Below, one piece after another: positions 53,505 through 62,526 of a DNA stretch of 64,000 nt. The notes beneath the pieces were generated by a model. The model was not told the origin of the DNA, searched no databases, and was given only the letters and a program-made list of their open reading frames with translations. Where the stretch lies: the NCBI GenBank assembly GCA_030442055.1, contig JAUJEB010000005.1, positions 186,001-250,000 on the forward strand. Direction: 5' to 3'. This DNA comes from Agaribacillus aureus (lineage in GTDB: Bacteria > Bacteroidota > Bacteroidia > Cytophagales > Cyclobacteriaceae). Both the position numbers and the translations under genes were made by a program. Numbering within the stretch: the first letter of the stretch is position 1; each line of letters opens with the position of its first letter.

Positions 53505-55997
53505 TTACTTGTATTTTACCAAATGGAATGAAATTACTGAGCTGTCTTGCAGGTTGTATCCAATACATTTTGCTCTTTTGCCTGCACTTGCAAAACAGGT
53601 AAAGCTGTAGCTTTGATACTTACTATTATCTTTACAAATTAGAGTGTCAGACTGGGTTAAATAGAGCTTATTGTCCTGTAGATTAACGTTTAGCTCACAA
53701 GAACAGTCATTACCGTCTTCTTCCAGTAATTGCAGCACCATCTTTCCGGATTTGGGCAAATGAAAGTAAAGGGTAATACGTTCCAGCGTGTGACTATTTT
53801 TGAGCTGGTTATCACATAGCCAATCTCCGTAGGCAAAACTCAGGTCTCGGGGTTGATCGGGAAATGGCATATAAGCGGAATCTCCCAGAAGTTCGAAGAC
53901 CTTGTCCAGCTGTATGAGCGGGCCCACATAATCGCTTGTACCGCTTGGGATATTTTTCCCTGTATGAACCAGGATATTCCTGATCCGTAAGGGTGTTAAG
54001 GTTTGGTCGAAAGAGCGCATCACTGCAACTGCCCCAGCTACTATGGGGGATGCCATGCTTGTACCTTGCAAAAAATCATAACTTCCTCCGGGTATTGCGC
54101 TATAGATTTTTGTGCCAGGAGCACTAACAGTACTATGCTGACCAAAATTACTAAAAGAGGCCCGGCGTTCGGCGGCATCCAATGCAGAGACAACAATAGT
54201 TTTATTTGATCTATGCATCGGGTCCAAACCTGAAACCATGTTTTCGTTCCCCGCTGCCTGAACGATGACTATATTGTTTTCCAAAGCAAAATCATAGAGC
54301 TCTGCCCAGAACAGCGCCTCATCAATATATAGCTGTTGCAGCAAGCTTTGCTGGTCGGCAACTGGCATTTGGGAGACACTTTTTGGAAAGCTCATTCCCA
54401 AGGAAAGGTTAATAACATCAGCTCCCTGATGAATGGCATATAAAATCCCCATCACAACATATAGCGTACTCATTTGTCCATGATTATCTGCAACCTGTAT
54501 AGGCATCAAAAGACATTTGGGAGCAATGCCCGAAATACCTTCTCCATTATCCATGTTGCCCACAGCTGTTGCTGCTACATGGGTCCCATGATCGGTTTTT
54601 TCTCCTCCCGGTGGAAACAGATTACTATTGCCATTTGGAATGTTTCTGGGTTTTACCACTTTTCCTTGTAATTCGGGGTGGGTCAAATCAAACCCATTGT
54701 CCACAATGGCTACTACAACCCTTTGATCCCCTGTAGTGAAATTCCAAGCATTGTATACATTTATCCTATCAAAATACCAGTTTATCTTCGGATCTCGAAA
54801 ACCAGGATCCGTTGGTATATAAGAGGGGATCACCAGAGCATCATTAAAGATCAACCTGACATCCGGTAATTTATTCAATTCGTCTCCCCACCTCTTTAGA
54901 TCATTATCAGGTATCTCATATTGTATAAGCCGGGTAGACGTATCAAAAAAAATAGCATGCATATCTGGCAAAAGACTATCTGCCTTTATCAGGAAACCTT
55001 GAAGGTCCACCCCCTTATCTAGGGCAACGTTTAACCGATTTTTGAAAATTAATCTTCCTGTAGGGTCATCCGGATCTATTCCTATTTGGGTAGTATCTAT
55101 AGGAGGAAGAGGCGTTGTTTCTAATGCATTTTTCAAATGTGTTTCAGGGTGGTCCGTCCACTTTAACAGAATGTAAATTAATACAAGGACAATTACCGTA
55201 AATAACAGCCTTTTTGTCCAGCTTTTTTTCCAAAAAAGCCTTTCACTTGAAGAGTCTGATGAAAATTCGTCCCAAGAACCCGATACACCGGTTTTTTCTT
55301 CCGAACATGGTGAGGACTGCTGAAGATTGCAATTGCTTTCCTTACGAGGTTCCTGAAAATTTTCCGGCTGGATTTCTTCATTTTGCTGAATGCTAATGTC
55401 TTTATTTATAGATTTATAAGTAGTGTTATTTTTATTTGTTTTCCTACTTGGCGAAACAATGCCACTACTTTTCTTTGACTTTTGAGTGATTTTCTTTCGT
55501 AGTGCTTTAATGCCGTAAACCGTTGTAGTATGTTTTTTACCGAAACCCTTTTTTAATTCAAACCCCCATAAGGCAAAAACAAAGCGGGTAGCAGTTTCAT
55601 CAACATATATAAATGTGGGATTTGGAACAGTAAAGGCGGATTGGAGCACCTCAGCAAAATACTTTTCGTCTTTGTCTCTTGATACATGGAGCTTTGAGAT
55701 CCATTCATCCATTTTTTTCAGCTCAATATCAAGATGGCTGTCAGCTTTCATCCGCACCTCACTTGATAGGTTGTCCAGGCTTCGTAAAGAATAAGCTTCA
55801 TTTGTGAACCACCTTGCCTCACCTTGCCCATTCAATGACCTTTCAGGAATCCTGGGACTAGAGAGTTCAATCCGGAAATCTTTAAAATTGGAGTCTATGA
55901 AATTTTGAATGGCCCTGACATTTTTATAGAGGTAAGTACCATTTCTGGTTTTTAAAGGATTGTATTTTTCAAGACTTATGGTGAGAATTGCCTCCAT
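53505..55997 (-). CDS. Membrane-anchored subtilisin-like protease (peptidase S8)
   Basis: An 830-residue protein with three parts. Residues 1-260 are cytoplasmic and of unknown family, with a Ser/Lys/Asn-rich linker (about 165-260). One membrane helix (about 263-279) follows. After a prodomain-like region (about 300-400) comes a complete S8 domain (about 405-700): Asp433 in AIVDNG, His470 in DHGTHVAA, the oxyanion Asn584 in AAGNEN and Ser647 in GTSMASP. The C-terminal 130 residues are beta-rich. With this topology the protease faces the periplasm. The gene lies 23 bases after the SrfC-type gene and 2 bases before the next; the operon seems built around it. Confidence 0.85.
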   Translation of the reverse strand: MEAILTISLEKYNPLKTRNGTYLYKNVRAIQNFIDSNFKDFRIELSSPRIPERSLNGQGEARWFTNEAYSLRSLDNLSSEVRMKADSHLDIELKKMDEWISKLHVSRDKDEKYFAEVLQSAFTVPNPTFIYVDETATRFVFALWGFELKKGFGKKHTTTVYGIKALRKKITQKSKKSSGIVSPSRKTNKNNTTYKSINKDISIQQNEEIQPENFQEPRKESNCNLQQSSPCSEEKTGVSGSWDEFSSDSSSERLFWKKSWTKRLLFTVIVLVLIYILLKWTDHPETHLKNALETTPLPPIDTTQIGIDPDDPTGRLIFKNRLNVALDKGVDLQGFLIKADSLLPDMHAIFFDTSTRLIQYEIPDNDLKRWGDELNKLPDVRLIFNDALVIPSYIPTDPGFRDPKINWYFDRINVYNAWNFTTGDQRVVVAIVDNGFDLTHPELQGKVVKPRNIPNGNSNLFPPGGEKTDHGTHVAATAVGNMDNGEGISGIAPKCLLMPIQVADNHGQMSTLYVVMGILYAIHQGADVINLSLGMSFPKSVSQMPVADQQSLLQQLYIDEALFWAELYDFALENNIVIVQAAGNENMVSGLDPMHRSNKTIVVSALDAAERRASFSNFGQHSTVSAPGTKIYSAIPGGSYDFLQGTSMASPIVAGAVAVMRSFDQTLTPLRIRNILVHTGKNIPSGTSDYVGPLIQLDKVFELLGDSAYMPFPDQPRDLSFAYGDWLCDNQLKNSHTLERITLYFHLPKSGKMVLQLLEEDGNDCSCELNVNLQDNKLYLTQSDTLICKDNSKYQSYSFTCFASAGKRAKCIGYNLQDSSVISFHLVKYK

Positions 55998-56020
55998 GCC
56001 CTATAAGATTGGTTGCGATG

Positions 56021-58831
56021 TTATCTTACCGATTGTAGCTCCTGTAGTAATTGTCCTAGTTGTCGGTTTGCCACTGAATTTGCCTGATCGCCTACATCGT
56101 ATTTATAGTGCACATTTGCCGCAAACGTTTCTTTAAGACCTGTACACCAATCCACAAAAAAATGCTCATTGGTAGTATTTAAGCGGAATGTAAGCTCCGA
56201 TTTATCCGGGTAATTGCCATCACCTAAATCGAAAATATGATTTTTTAGTTCATTTTTCGGACGTTTATCTACAGATACCTCGTTCCACCCTAGAGTTCCT
56301 GAAAAATCGTTAATGATGTGTGTGGAAAGCCTGGCAATGATCTTCAGGTCATCATTTTGCATAAAGTCATTGATAAACTGTGATACTGCTTTGACAATGT
56401 GGTCCTTTAAGCTTACTCTTTCCGCAGTAAGCTTTATCTCATTTATTATCAAATCTAAGGTGTGCTCATTTATACCCCACTCTATTTGGTCTTCTTCTTT
56501 ATTCAAATTCTGTAATTGATCAAACCAGAAGGTAATGAGATCGTCAGCAAAAATTTCGGCAGGCGATCTCTCCCCAGAATCGTCTGTTAGAAAATCAATT
56601 AATGATTCAATGTTGATGCCTACTTCACGACATCCTTCAACCAATTCGTTGTTATCCTCAATTCCAAAAAAATCCTTTAACCTATTAACAACCGTCTCCA
56701 CCTCATCCTCTAGGGTAATCTCCATTCCCATTTTTCTTAATGTATCCACTAGGTCAATTGAAATTGTATCCTTCATCTTATTTTTACCGGAATGTTTACC
56801 TCTAACCAATAGATTGTAAGCAATTTTCCAGGCAGTTTGATCTTCCAGTACAATCTTATCCAAGAACAGCCCAAATATTTTTTTTTCTCTATGGGCTGCA
56901 ATTAAAGTAAGAACCGAGAGAGACTTCCTGTTGGCTTTTTGTAATTCAGCAGATACATCGGAATCGATATAGTATTTCCTAAATTCATTGTCTACTTTCT
57001 GTCGGAGTGTCACCAGTTGATCACAAACCTGAAGCCATTTAAGCGTAGGGTGACAGACAGGAGTCATATATTTTACTATTTCATCTACTCCTGATTGACC
57101 TGGAGTGGATGAGGCATTCCACATTTCTTTTTTATTGTGAAAGAGATTATCACTGTTTGAATGTTTTAGGAAAGAAATTTGCATATCATTCAGGCGTTTC
57201 AGGTACATTTCCCTAATTCCTGTTTCTTCTCCTTTGACGTTTTCAAAAACATTTTGCGACCACTTGGGGTCGCGAAGCAAAAAAACATTTCTGAATGAAT
57301 CATGCGGTGTCCAATTATCAATCCATTTGTCCTGAAGGGGTCTCATCATGAAATGACGAAAATTCGCTTCGAGCCGACTCTCCCACTTCCAGTCATGTGT
57401 GGAAGAATCGCCCTCTTTTTCCAAGCTCGGATTCCCCTGTAGATCGTTATTGTACTTAGTTTGAACAACAAAAAGAGGGTTGTAAGTATTGTCGGTTTTC
57501 AAATATTCTCTCAAAGACACTTCTTTCTTTTGTCTATCTATATCACTCGCCCCATGCGTTCGGCTCAGCCAGGAATAAATCAAGTGTGGCAGATCCTGTA
57601 CCTCCTGCTGGGAATCATCCATACAATATATCAATGCACTTAACTCAAATTTTTCATTGTATCTTTCAAAAAGATATGCCACCTTACCACGTAAAAGTAC
57701 TTCCAGTTTTTCAATATCACTGTTGCTTTCAAATGTCTGCTCAAGTATTTTATTCCTAGATCGTGCACCCGGAAAATCTAAAATGTCAGCTTGTTTCAAA
57801 AAGGATCGGTTGGGAAAATCTGCTGTTTGCGGGGGGATCGGAAGACATACTTCGGCGGTTATCAGACTTAATATACTTCGGTCTAATGTGGTGATGATGG
57901 TAGAACCTTCGTATACTGCTATAGGAAGCCTAGTATCAGTGGTAAAGATTTCCCGTAGGCGTTCTACATCAATAATAGTGTTGGAACTTGGGCTAAGGGC
58001 TTCCAGTTGACACCTAATCTCCGACCTGAATTCTATCTTTTCAAGACAGTTAGAGGCCAGATTGAAAAGGTTAGAAAAAAAGGTATGCTTACCCCACATT
58101 ACTTCTAGTATTAGATAACGTTTTGAATAGTGCATCTTAGGGAGCAAAGTTTTCAAATCCTCCCAAAACCCCATAGCATTGAGTTCCCTGGTAATAAAGT
58201 GATTCGAAAAGTATTTATTAACATACTCTTGTAAACTCATGACATCAAACTGGTCAAATCCGGCGAGATCTTTTGAAACGGCCTTAACTTGATCATGGTG
58301 ATTTTTTAAAAGCTGCTGAAGCTCTTCCCGGTCTATCTCATACTGGTAGTTATTAATATCCGATAAATAGCCATTTAAAATGATTTTTACCAGGTCGCAT
58401 TGTGTGAACAATCTCAGTCGAAATGGTGCAAAATTCTCTTGATACCCGCCAGTCTCCACGGTGAATCTTGTTACGATACCAGTCGCTTCCTTGCCTCCCC
58501 CCGGAGGATTAATTTTTTGCACGAAATCGATTTCCTCATCTTTGCCAGGAATAAGTACATTGAGGGAATCCGATTCGGAGGGTTTTGACAGATTTGATAC
58601 CAGGTAGGATTTCCCCACCTGGCTTGCCCCAAAGATACCAATGGCGGGACGTTGGTGTATTGCCCCCGAAAGATCCTTTTTATACCTGCGGACATTCAAC
58701 AGAAAATTAGCTAAGTTTGTTTTATTGGCATCACTTAGTGTTTTCTGAATCTGGAGCCAGTCTTCAGCCTGCCGAACAGCCTCTTCCATTACCGTACTGA
58801 ATTTTTCTAATTTTTGAGGAGATAATTCCAT
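56021..58831 (-). CDS. srfC: SrfC-type P-loop protein (putative virulence factor family)
   Basis: A 936-residue cytoplasmic protein. A helical start (1-60) leads to Walker A GASQVGKS at 68-75, then the hallmark INPPGGGKEATGIVTRFT at 107-124, and a G3-like LDFPG around 351-355. The rest is helical and dynamin-like in look. This combination matches the family named after Salmonella SrfC, one of three genes srfA, srfB, srfC regulated by SsrB. The family role is not established, and GTP hydrolysis is likely but not shown. Here it lies between a small acidic protein (20 bases upstream) and the S8 protease (23 bases downstream). The symbol is by family likeness only. Confidence 0.82.
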   Translation of the reverse strand: MELSPQKLEKFSTVMEEAVRQAEDWLQIQKTLSDANKTNLANFLLNVRRYKKDLSGAIHQRPAIGIFGASQVGKSYLVSNLSKPSESDSLNVLIPGKDEEIDFVQKINPPGGGKEATGIVTRFTVETGGYQENFAPFRLRLFTQCDLVKIILNGYLSDINNYQYEIDREELQQLLKNHHDQVKAVSKDLAGFDQFDVMSLQEYVNKYFSNHFITRELNAMGFWEDLKTLLPKMHYSKRYLILEVMWGKHTFFSNLFNLASNCLEKIEFRSEIRCQLEALSPSSNTIIDVERLREIFTTDTRLPIAVYEGSTIITTLDRSILSLITAEVCLPIPPQTADFPNRSFLKQADILDFPGARSRNKILEQTFESNSDIEKLEVLLRGKVAYLFERYNEKFELSALIYCMDDSQQEVQDLPHLIYSWLSRTHGASDIDRQKKEVSLREYLKTDNTYNPLFVVQTKYNNDLQGNPSLEKEGDSSTHDWKWESRLEANFRHFMMRPLQDKWIDNWTPHDSFRNVFLLRDPKWSQNVFENVKGEETGIREMYLKRLNDMQISFLKHSNSDNLFHNKKEMWNASSTPGQSGVDEIVKYMTPVCHPTLKWLQVCDQLVTLRQKVDNEFRKYYIDSDVSAELQKANRKSLSVLTLIAAHREKKIFGLFLDKIVLEDQTAWKIAYNLLVRGKHSGKNKMKDTISIDLVDTLRKMGMEITLEDEVETVVNRLKDFFGIEDNNELVEGCREVGINIESLIDFLTDDSGERSPAEIFADDLITFWFDQLQNLNKEEDQIEWGINEHTLDLIINEIKLTAERVSLKDHIVKAVSQFINDFMQNDDLKIIARLSTHIINDFSGTLGWNEVSVDKRPKNELKNHIFDLGDGNYPDKSELTFRLNTTNEHFFVDWCTGLKETFAANVHYKYDVGDQANSVANRQLGQLLQELQSVR

Positions 58832-58851
58832 GCTTACTTATTTTACATTCA

Positions 58852-59442
58852 TTATTTTACTTTAATAGAAGCATACCTAACGGTTTTCAGCGTTGACCGG
58901 TGTAAAACTGCAAATGACAATCCCTCTGCAATCTCCTGAGAGTCAACTCCATCCCCCATGTGTATTTTCGGATCCACTAGCAGTGTCTGCTCGGGCGATA
59001 TAAACTTGTATTTGGTAAAGGGTTGATTCACCCAGATTGCTATTTCATTAAGTAATGGCCTTCTTATTGGAATATTGAAGCCTGAAATAGAAAATAGAAA
59101 AAAACGCAAGGACTCATAAACGGTCTCCAACAACTCATCTTCTTGCTGTTCTTTGACCTCGGAGAGTGCGAAAGAAAGATGTTTAAAAGCAGCGTACAAG
59201 TTTACCAAAACTTCCCATGTCGCATCGCCTTGATCCTTTATCTCCTCCAAAAATCCTTTTAAGGTTAAGCCATTGTCTGTACTTGTATCTAAAATCTTAA
59301 TGATCGCTTCCAGTAGCCTGACATTTGTTTCAGGATGGTCTATTTCCTTAGTAGAATTCAAACGATTCCCTCTCTTGACTTCTTCATTATCAGAAGATTT
59401 ACTTTTTTGTATTGTGTTTCTAACCTTTTTACTTAGTGCCAT
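58852..59442 (-). CDS. Small protein between SrfB and SrfC (GrpE-like tail?)
   Basis: A 196-residue cytoplasmic protein: a basic, disordered N-terminus (1-35), a helical region (about 40-130, with LLEAIIKILDTS and LLETVYESLRFFLFSISGF) and a beta-rich end, GLSFAVLHRSTLKTVRYASI (about 172-191). The last part recalls the beta-domain end of GrpE (L-x-x-G-Y-x-x-x-x-R-V-L-R-x-A-x-V-x-V). Since the neighbour is an Hsp70/actin-fold ATPase, a nucleotide-exchange role is attractive, but this rests on a short resemblance. The gene begins 6 bases after the SrfB stop and ends 20 before SrfC. SrfB-SrfC pairs seem to carry such a spacer protein. Confidence 0.6.
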   Translation of the reverse strand: MALSKKVRNTIQKSKSSDNEEVKRGNRLNSTKEIDHPETNVRLLEAIIKILDTSTDNGLTLKGFLEEIKDQGDATWEVLVNLYAAFKHLSFALSEVKEQQEDELLETVYESLRFFLFSISGFNIPIRRPLLNEIAIWVNQPFTKYKFISPEQTLLVDPKIHMGDGVDSQEIAEGLSFAVLHRSTLKTVRYASIKVK

Positions 59443-59448
59443 AGCTCT

Positions 59449-62400
59449 TTATTCACTGAATAGTTCGACATTGAATATCCCAGTATCCAACCAGTAACCA
59501 TATTCATCATCTAGCGTGTTAAAATTTAATTCAAGGGTTTTTACATCTACAGATTTACCATTCTTGTCTTCGATTTTCCTGAGGTTAATCTCTTCGATAT
59601 TCAAAGGGTTTTGCCTGACCAGTTCTAACCGAAAGGGTTGAAGGTTTTTATACTTTTCGAACAAGCTGGATACCTTCCGAATTTCGTACATTTTTGTGCC
59701 AATCCAGTTGTTATTGTCCAGTTGTTTCATTCCTAAAGATTCATGATCGAAGAAATCAATCTGAAACGCTTTATCTTGTCTTTCCATGTAATGCTCATGT
59801 TTTTCATGAGATTTAAATCCACTGACATGTGGACGATGATACCTTCCTACAAAATCTGCAGTGGACTCCACTTTGGATAATTCCGATATATCCAATGAAA
59901 AGCCATTAAGTATTCCCATTTCCCCTGAGAGCAATGCAATTAGTGCTCCTACTGATACACAGGTTTTAGGGTCATGAATATATCCTGAAGTCTTGATAAA
60001 GGGATACCATTCACCCATCCAATACTTTCCCAGCTGAATGATTTTATCCGGGGTTGTAGGTAAATATTGCAATAACAGTTTTCGAACAATGGGTAGATTA
60101 GTAGGTCTGCCTGCGAGAAGCACAAAATCACAATGAAATTGTGCAATCACTGAAGAAAGTTGGGCCAATGTATTTTTGAGAATTTCAACCACCGCACTTT
60201 CAATCACTTCGTCGCTGAACTCATAATTGACCTTGCGTATATCAAAATTCATTATCCCATTTTTTTCAAAAGTACGGTTAACGTATTTAATGATCCTGGA
60301 ATTTGGAGCACCATGTTTTTCGAATATCTCTTCGTATCCCATTTTCAAATATCCTTTTTGGGTTCGAATAAACTCAAGTGCTTCTATAGCAACAGGAAGT
60401 AATATTTGATTGACAATATGTTTTCTAAGCATCCTGAAATCACTGGATTTTTGATGTCCCGTATAGCTTCCAAAAAGTTCTAATATTGCATTTGTAAGGG
60501 TTGCAGTTGATCCATTTTCGCATGTCCTTGCATGGTCATGAATCGCTGGAATGACCAATCGTTCAATGACTGATTTAAGAATACTGTCACCGGCCAGGTT
60601 AAAACTTTCCCAAAATAATGGTTTAGGAATGATTGCAGCACCTGAACCCTGATTCGTTTGATAAGAGGCTATCATGACATCTGTAGTTCCTCCCCCGATA
60701 TCTATACTGGCAATAGTAATGGCGGGACGATCCGGAAACAAAGCATTGCCCCTTTTGCGACCTAAATGATTGATAAACAGATCAGGATCCTTGAAACGGT
60801 CTTTAATTTCACTGTACAAAAAAGTTATTTGTGAACAAGTAGCTTCATCATACTCCCAGGTCTTTGCCTTTCTGTTTGATACCGGTTGATGAATTGCGTT
60901 GGGATTGGGTACAATCTCCAGGTCCTCTGAAAGAGTTGCATTCTTTCCCATTAAATAAATCTCCCTCAGTAGTTGGATTGCACTATCTGCATGATCTCTT
61001 AGTATAAAACGCTCTGTTCTGAGCATAGCTGTGGGACAGGTCAAAACAATCTTCGAAATACACCTTCTAACGATTTTTTTATGAGATAATTCCCGAAATA
61101 AAAAACTATTAATCTGACTTATGGCGTGTAATAAAATTTCCACTAAGGCAAGTTTCATTAGCGAACTACGTGAATAATTAGCCCTGTCAATGGCTGGATG
61201 AATAGTTCCGTTAAGGTCGTCAAAAGCCCTTCTTTCATCCTCCTTTTTCATATTTCGTCCGTCAACTGTTAGTTCCGGTGTAAGCACTTCATCAATGGCC
61301 AACTCAACACCATAACTACTTTTGACCAAATACTGCCAGCTATCCGATCGTCCTTCAAGATCCCACAAATATCGCTTCGGACTGGATAACTGTGAATTGG
61401 AATGTGTTCCTGAGTATAAAATAGAATATCGAGCAGCTTCAGGGCCTACTCTGCAAATGCTCGGCCAGGTAAAGGGTTTGAGTGTGTCATAAATATCATC
61501 ATTATTATCAAAAGGGGATTTCACGAACACCACTCGCATATCAAAGGGTTGAAAATAATGAAGATAGGGCCTGGAAAAATCTCTGATTTCCAAAGGCACG
61601 GATTTTGTAATATCAAAAGGAGCATATTCATCCGATATCTCCGATAAGATACCGCAGGTTCGGGAATTGCCAATATCCAGGACAAGCGTCACATCCACCG
61701 GGCGCTCTACCGGGTCATGTAATGTCACTTTCGGAAATCCATATGTAGGGCTTAATTCTGTTCCCTTTAATTTCCAGAGGGCCTTTTGAAGAACTGAGAG
61801 CAATGTCAAGAAAAGTTGGAACTCCTTAAGGTAAAGCTCCGCATCCTGGAACTCAGGCTTTCTCTCAAAAGCTTTTCGAATTAATGATTGATTCTTTTCT
61901 GTAAAAGAAAGATGCCTATCTCTATAATCACATAGGTACTCAAAATGATCATCATATTCATTGGAAAGTTTAGGGAACCACCAATTGTCATCGTTTTCAT
62001 CATCCAAACGACACATGGTATCAAAGGCCAAAACTAAGTAGTGGGTGAATTCTGATTCTTTCTGCATCTCTGTCTCAGGAATCGCAGAGATAAACATACG
62101 CGCCCATGAGTTTGGGCCATTCTGAAATTCTGTTAAACTAACCCCTTCTTCCTCAATGATTGTATACCGAAGGTAGGGTACTGGCATCCATGAATTTTCA
62201 AAGCATTCGATTGCCTCTTTCGCCCCTATAGAATTTATATGATCCGTTTTTATAGGCTTTACAAAACCTACGTCTATTTTATCCTCATCTACAGAGCCAT
62301 CAATTGGATCAATGGCATTTGGATTAAGCTCATGATACCAAATGTATTGGCTGATCCGCGAATAGTAGTATGGGTGTCTTAAAAATACCTCTTCCTCACC

Positions 62401-62526
62401 ATCAACATTCTCTGGTATTTCTGCAAAGTCCATGCTAACTTTCATGGCTTCACTCTTTGGGCCCATAGCAAGTTTGAAAGTTACAAACTGTAGTCCCGAA
62501 TTAGCTATAAGATTTATTTCGTTCAT
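59449..62526 (-). CDS. srfB: SrfB-type actin/Hsp70-fold ATPase (virulence factor family)
   Basis: A 1025-residue cytoplasmic protein. After about 275 residues of unknown fold, it shows the two phosphate motifs of the actin/Hsp70 superfamily: LVLDIGNSRTCGIL at about 282-295 and IASIDIGGGTTDVMIA at 605-620, and the adenosine-type motif FVLLAGRPTNLPIVRKLL at about 801-818. Length and motif order match the SrfB family. In Salmonella srfB lies between srfA and srfC; here the order is vWA-like gene, SrfB, small gene, SrfC. Its ATG overlaps the stop of the upstream gene by four bases. It is likely an ATP-driven partner of SrfC; its action on substrate is unknown. Confidence 0.85.
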   Translation of the reverse strand: MNEINLIANSGLQFVTFKLAMGPKSEAMKVSMDFAEIPENVDGEEEVFLRHPYYYSRISQYIWYHELNPNAIDPIDGSVDEDKIDVGFVKPIKTDHINSIGAKEAIECFENSWMPVPYLRYTIIEEEGVSLTEFQNGPNSWARMFISAIPETEMQKESEFTHYLVLAFDTMCRLDDENDDNWWFPKLSNEYDDHFEYLCDYRDRHLSFTEKNQSLIRKAFERKPEFQDAELYLKEFQLFLTLLSVLQKALWKLKGTELSPTYGFPKVTLHDPVERPVDVTLVLDIGNSRTCGILSEISDEYAPFDITKSVPLEIRDFSRPYLHYFQPFDMRVVFVKSPFDNNDDIYDTLKPFTWPSICRVGPEAARYSILYSGTHSNSQLSSPKRYLWDLEGRSDSWQYLVKSSYGVELAIDEVLTPELTVDGRNMKKEDERRAFDDLNGTIHPAIDRANYSRSSLMKLALVEILLHAISQINSFLFRELSHKKIVRRCISKIVLTCPTAMLRTERFILRDHADSAIQLLREIYLMGKNATLSEDLEIVPNPNAIHQPVSNRKAKTWEYDEATCSQITFLYSEIKDRFKDPDLFINHLGRKRGNALFPDRPAITIASIDIGGGTTDVMIASYQTNQGSGAAIIPKPLFWESFNLAGDSILKSVIERLVIPAIHDHARTCENGSTATLTNAILELFGSYTGHQKSSDFRMLRKHIVNQILLPVAIEALEFIRTQKGYLKMGYEEIFEKHGAPNSRIIKYVNRTFEKNGIMNFDIRKVNYEFSDEVIESAVVEILKNTLAQLSSVIAQFHCDFVLLAGRPTNLPIVRKLLLQYLPTTPDKIIQLGKYWMGEWYPFIKTSGYIHDPKTCVSVGALIALLSGEMGILNGFSLDISELSKVESTADFVGRYHRPHVSGFKSHEKHEHYMERQDKAFQIDFFDHESLGMKQLDNNNWIGTKMYEIRKVSSLFEKYKNLQPFRLELVRQNPLNIEEINLRKIEDKNGKSVDVKTLELNFNTLDDEYGYWLDTGIFNVELFSE

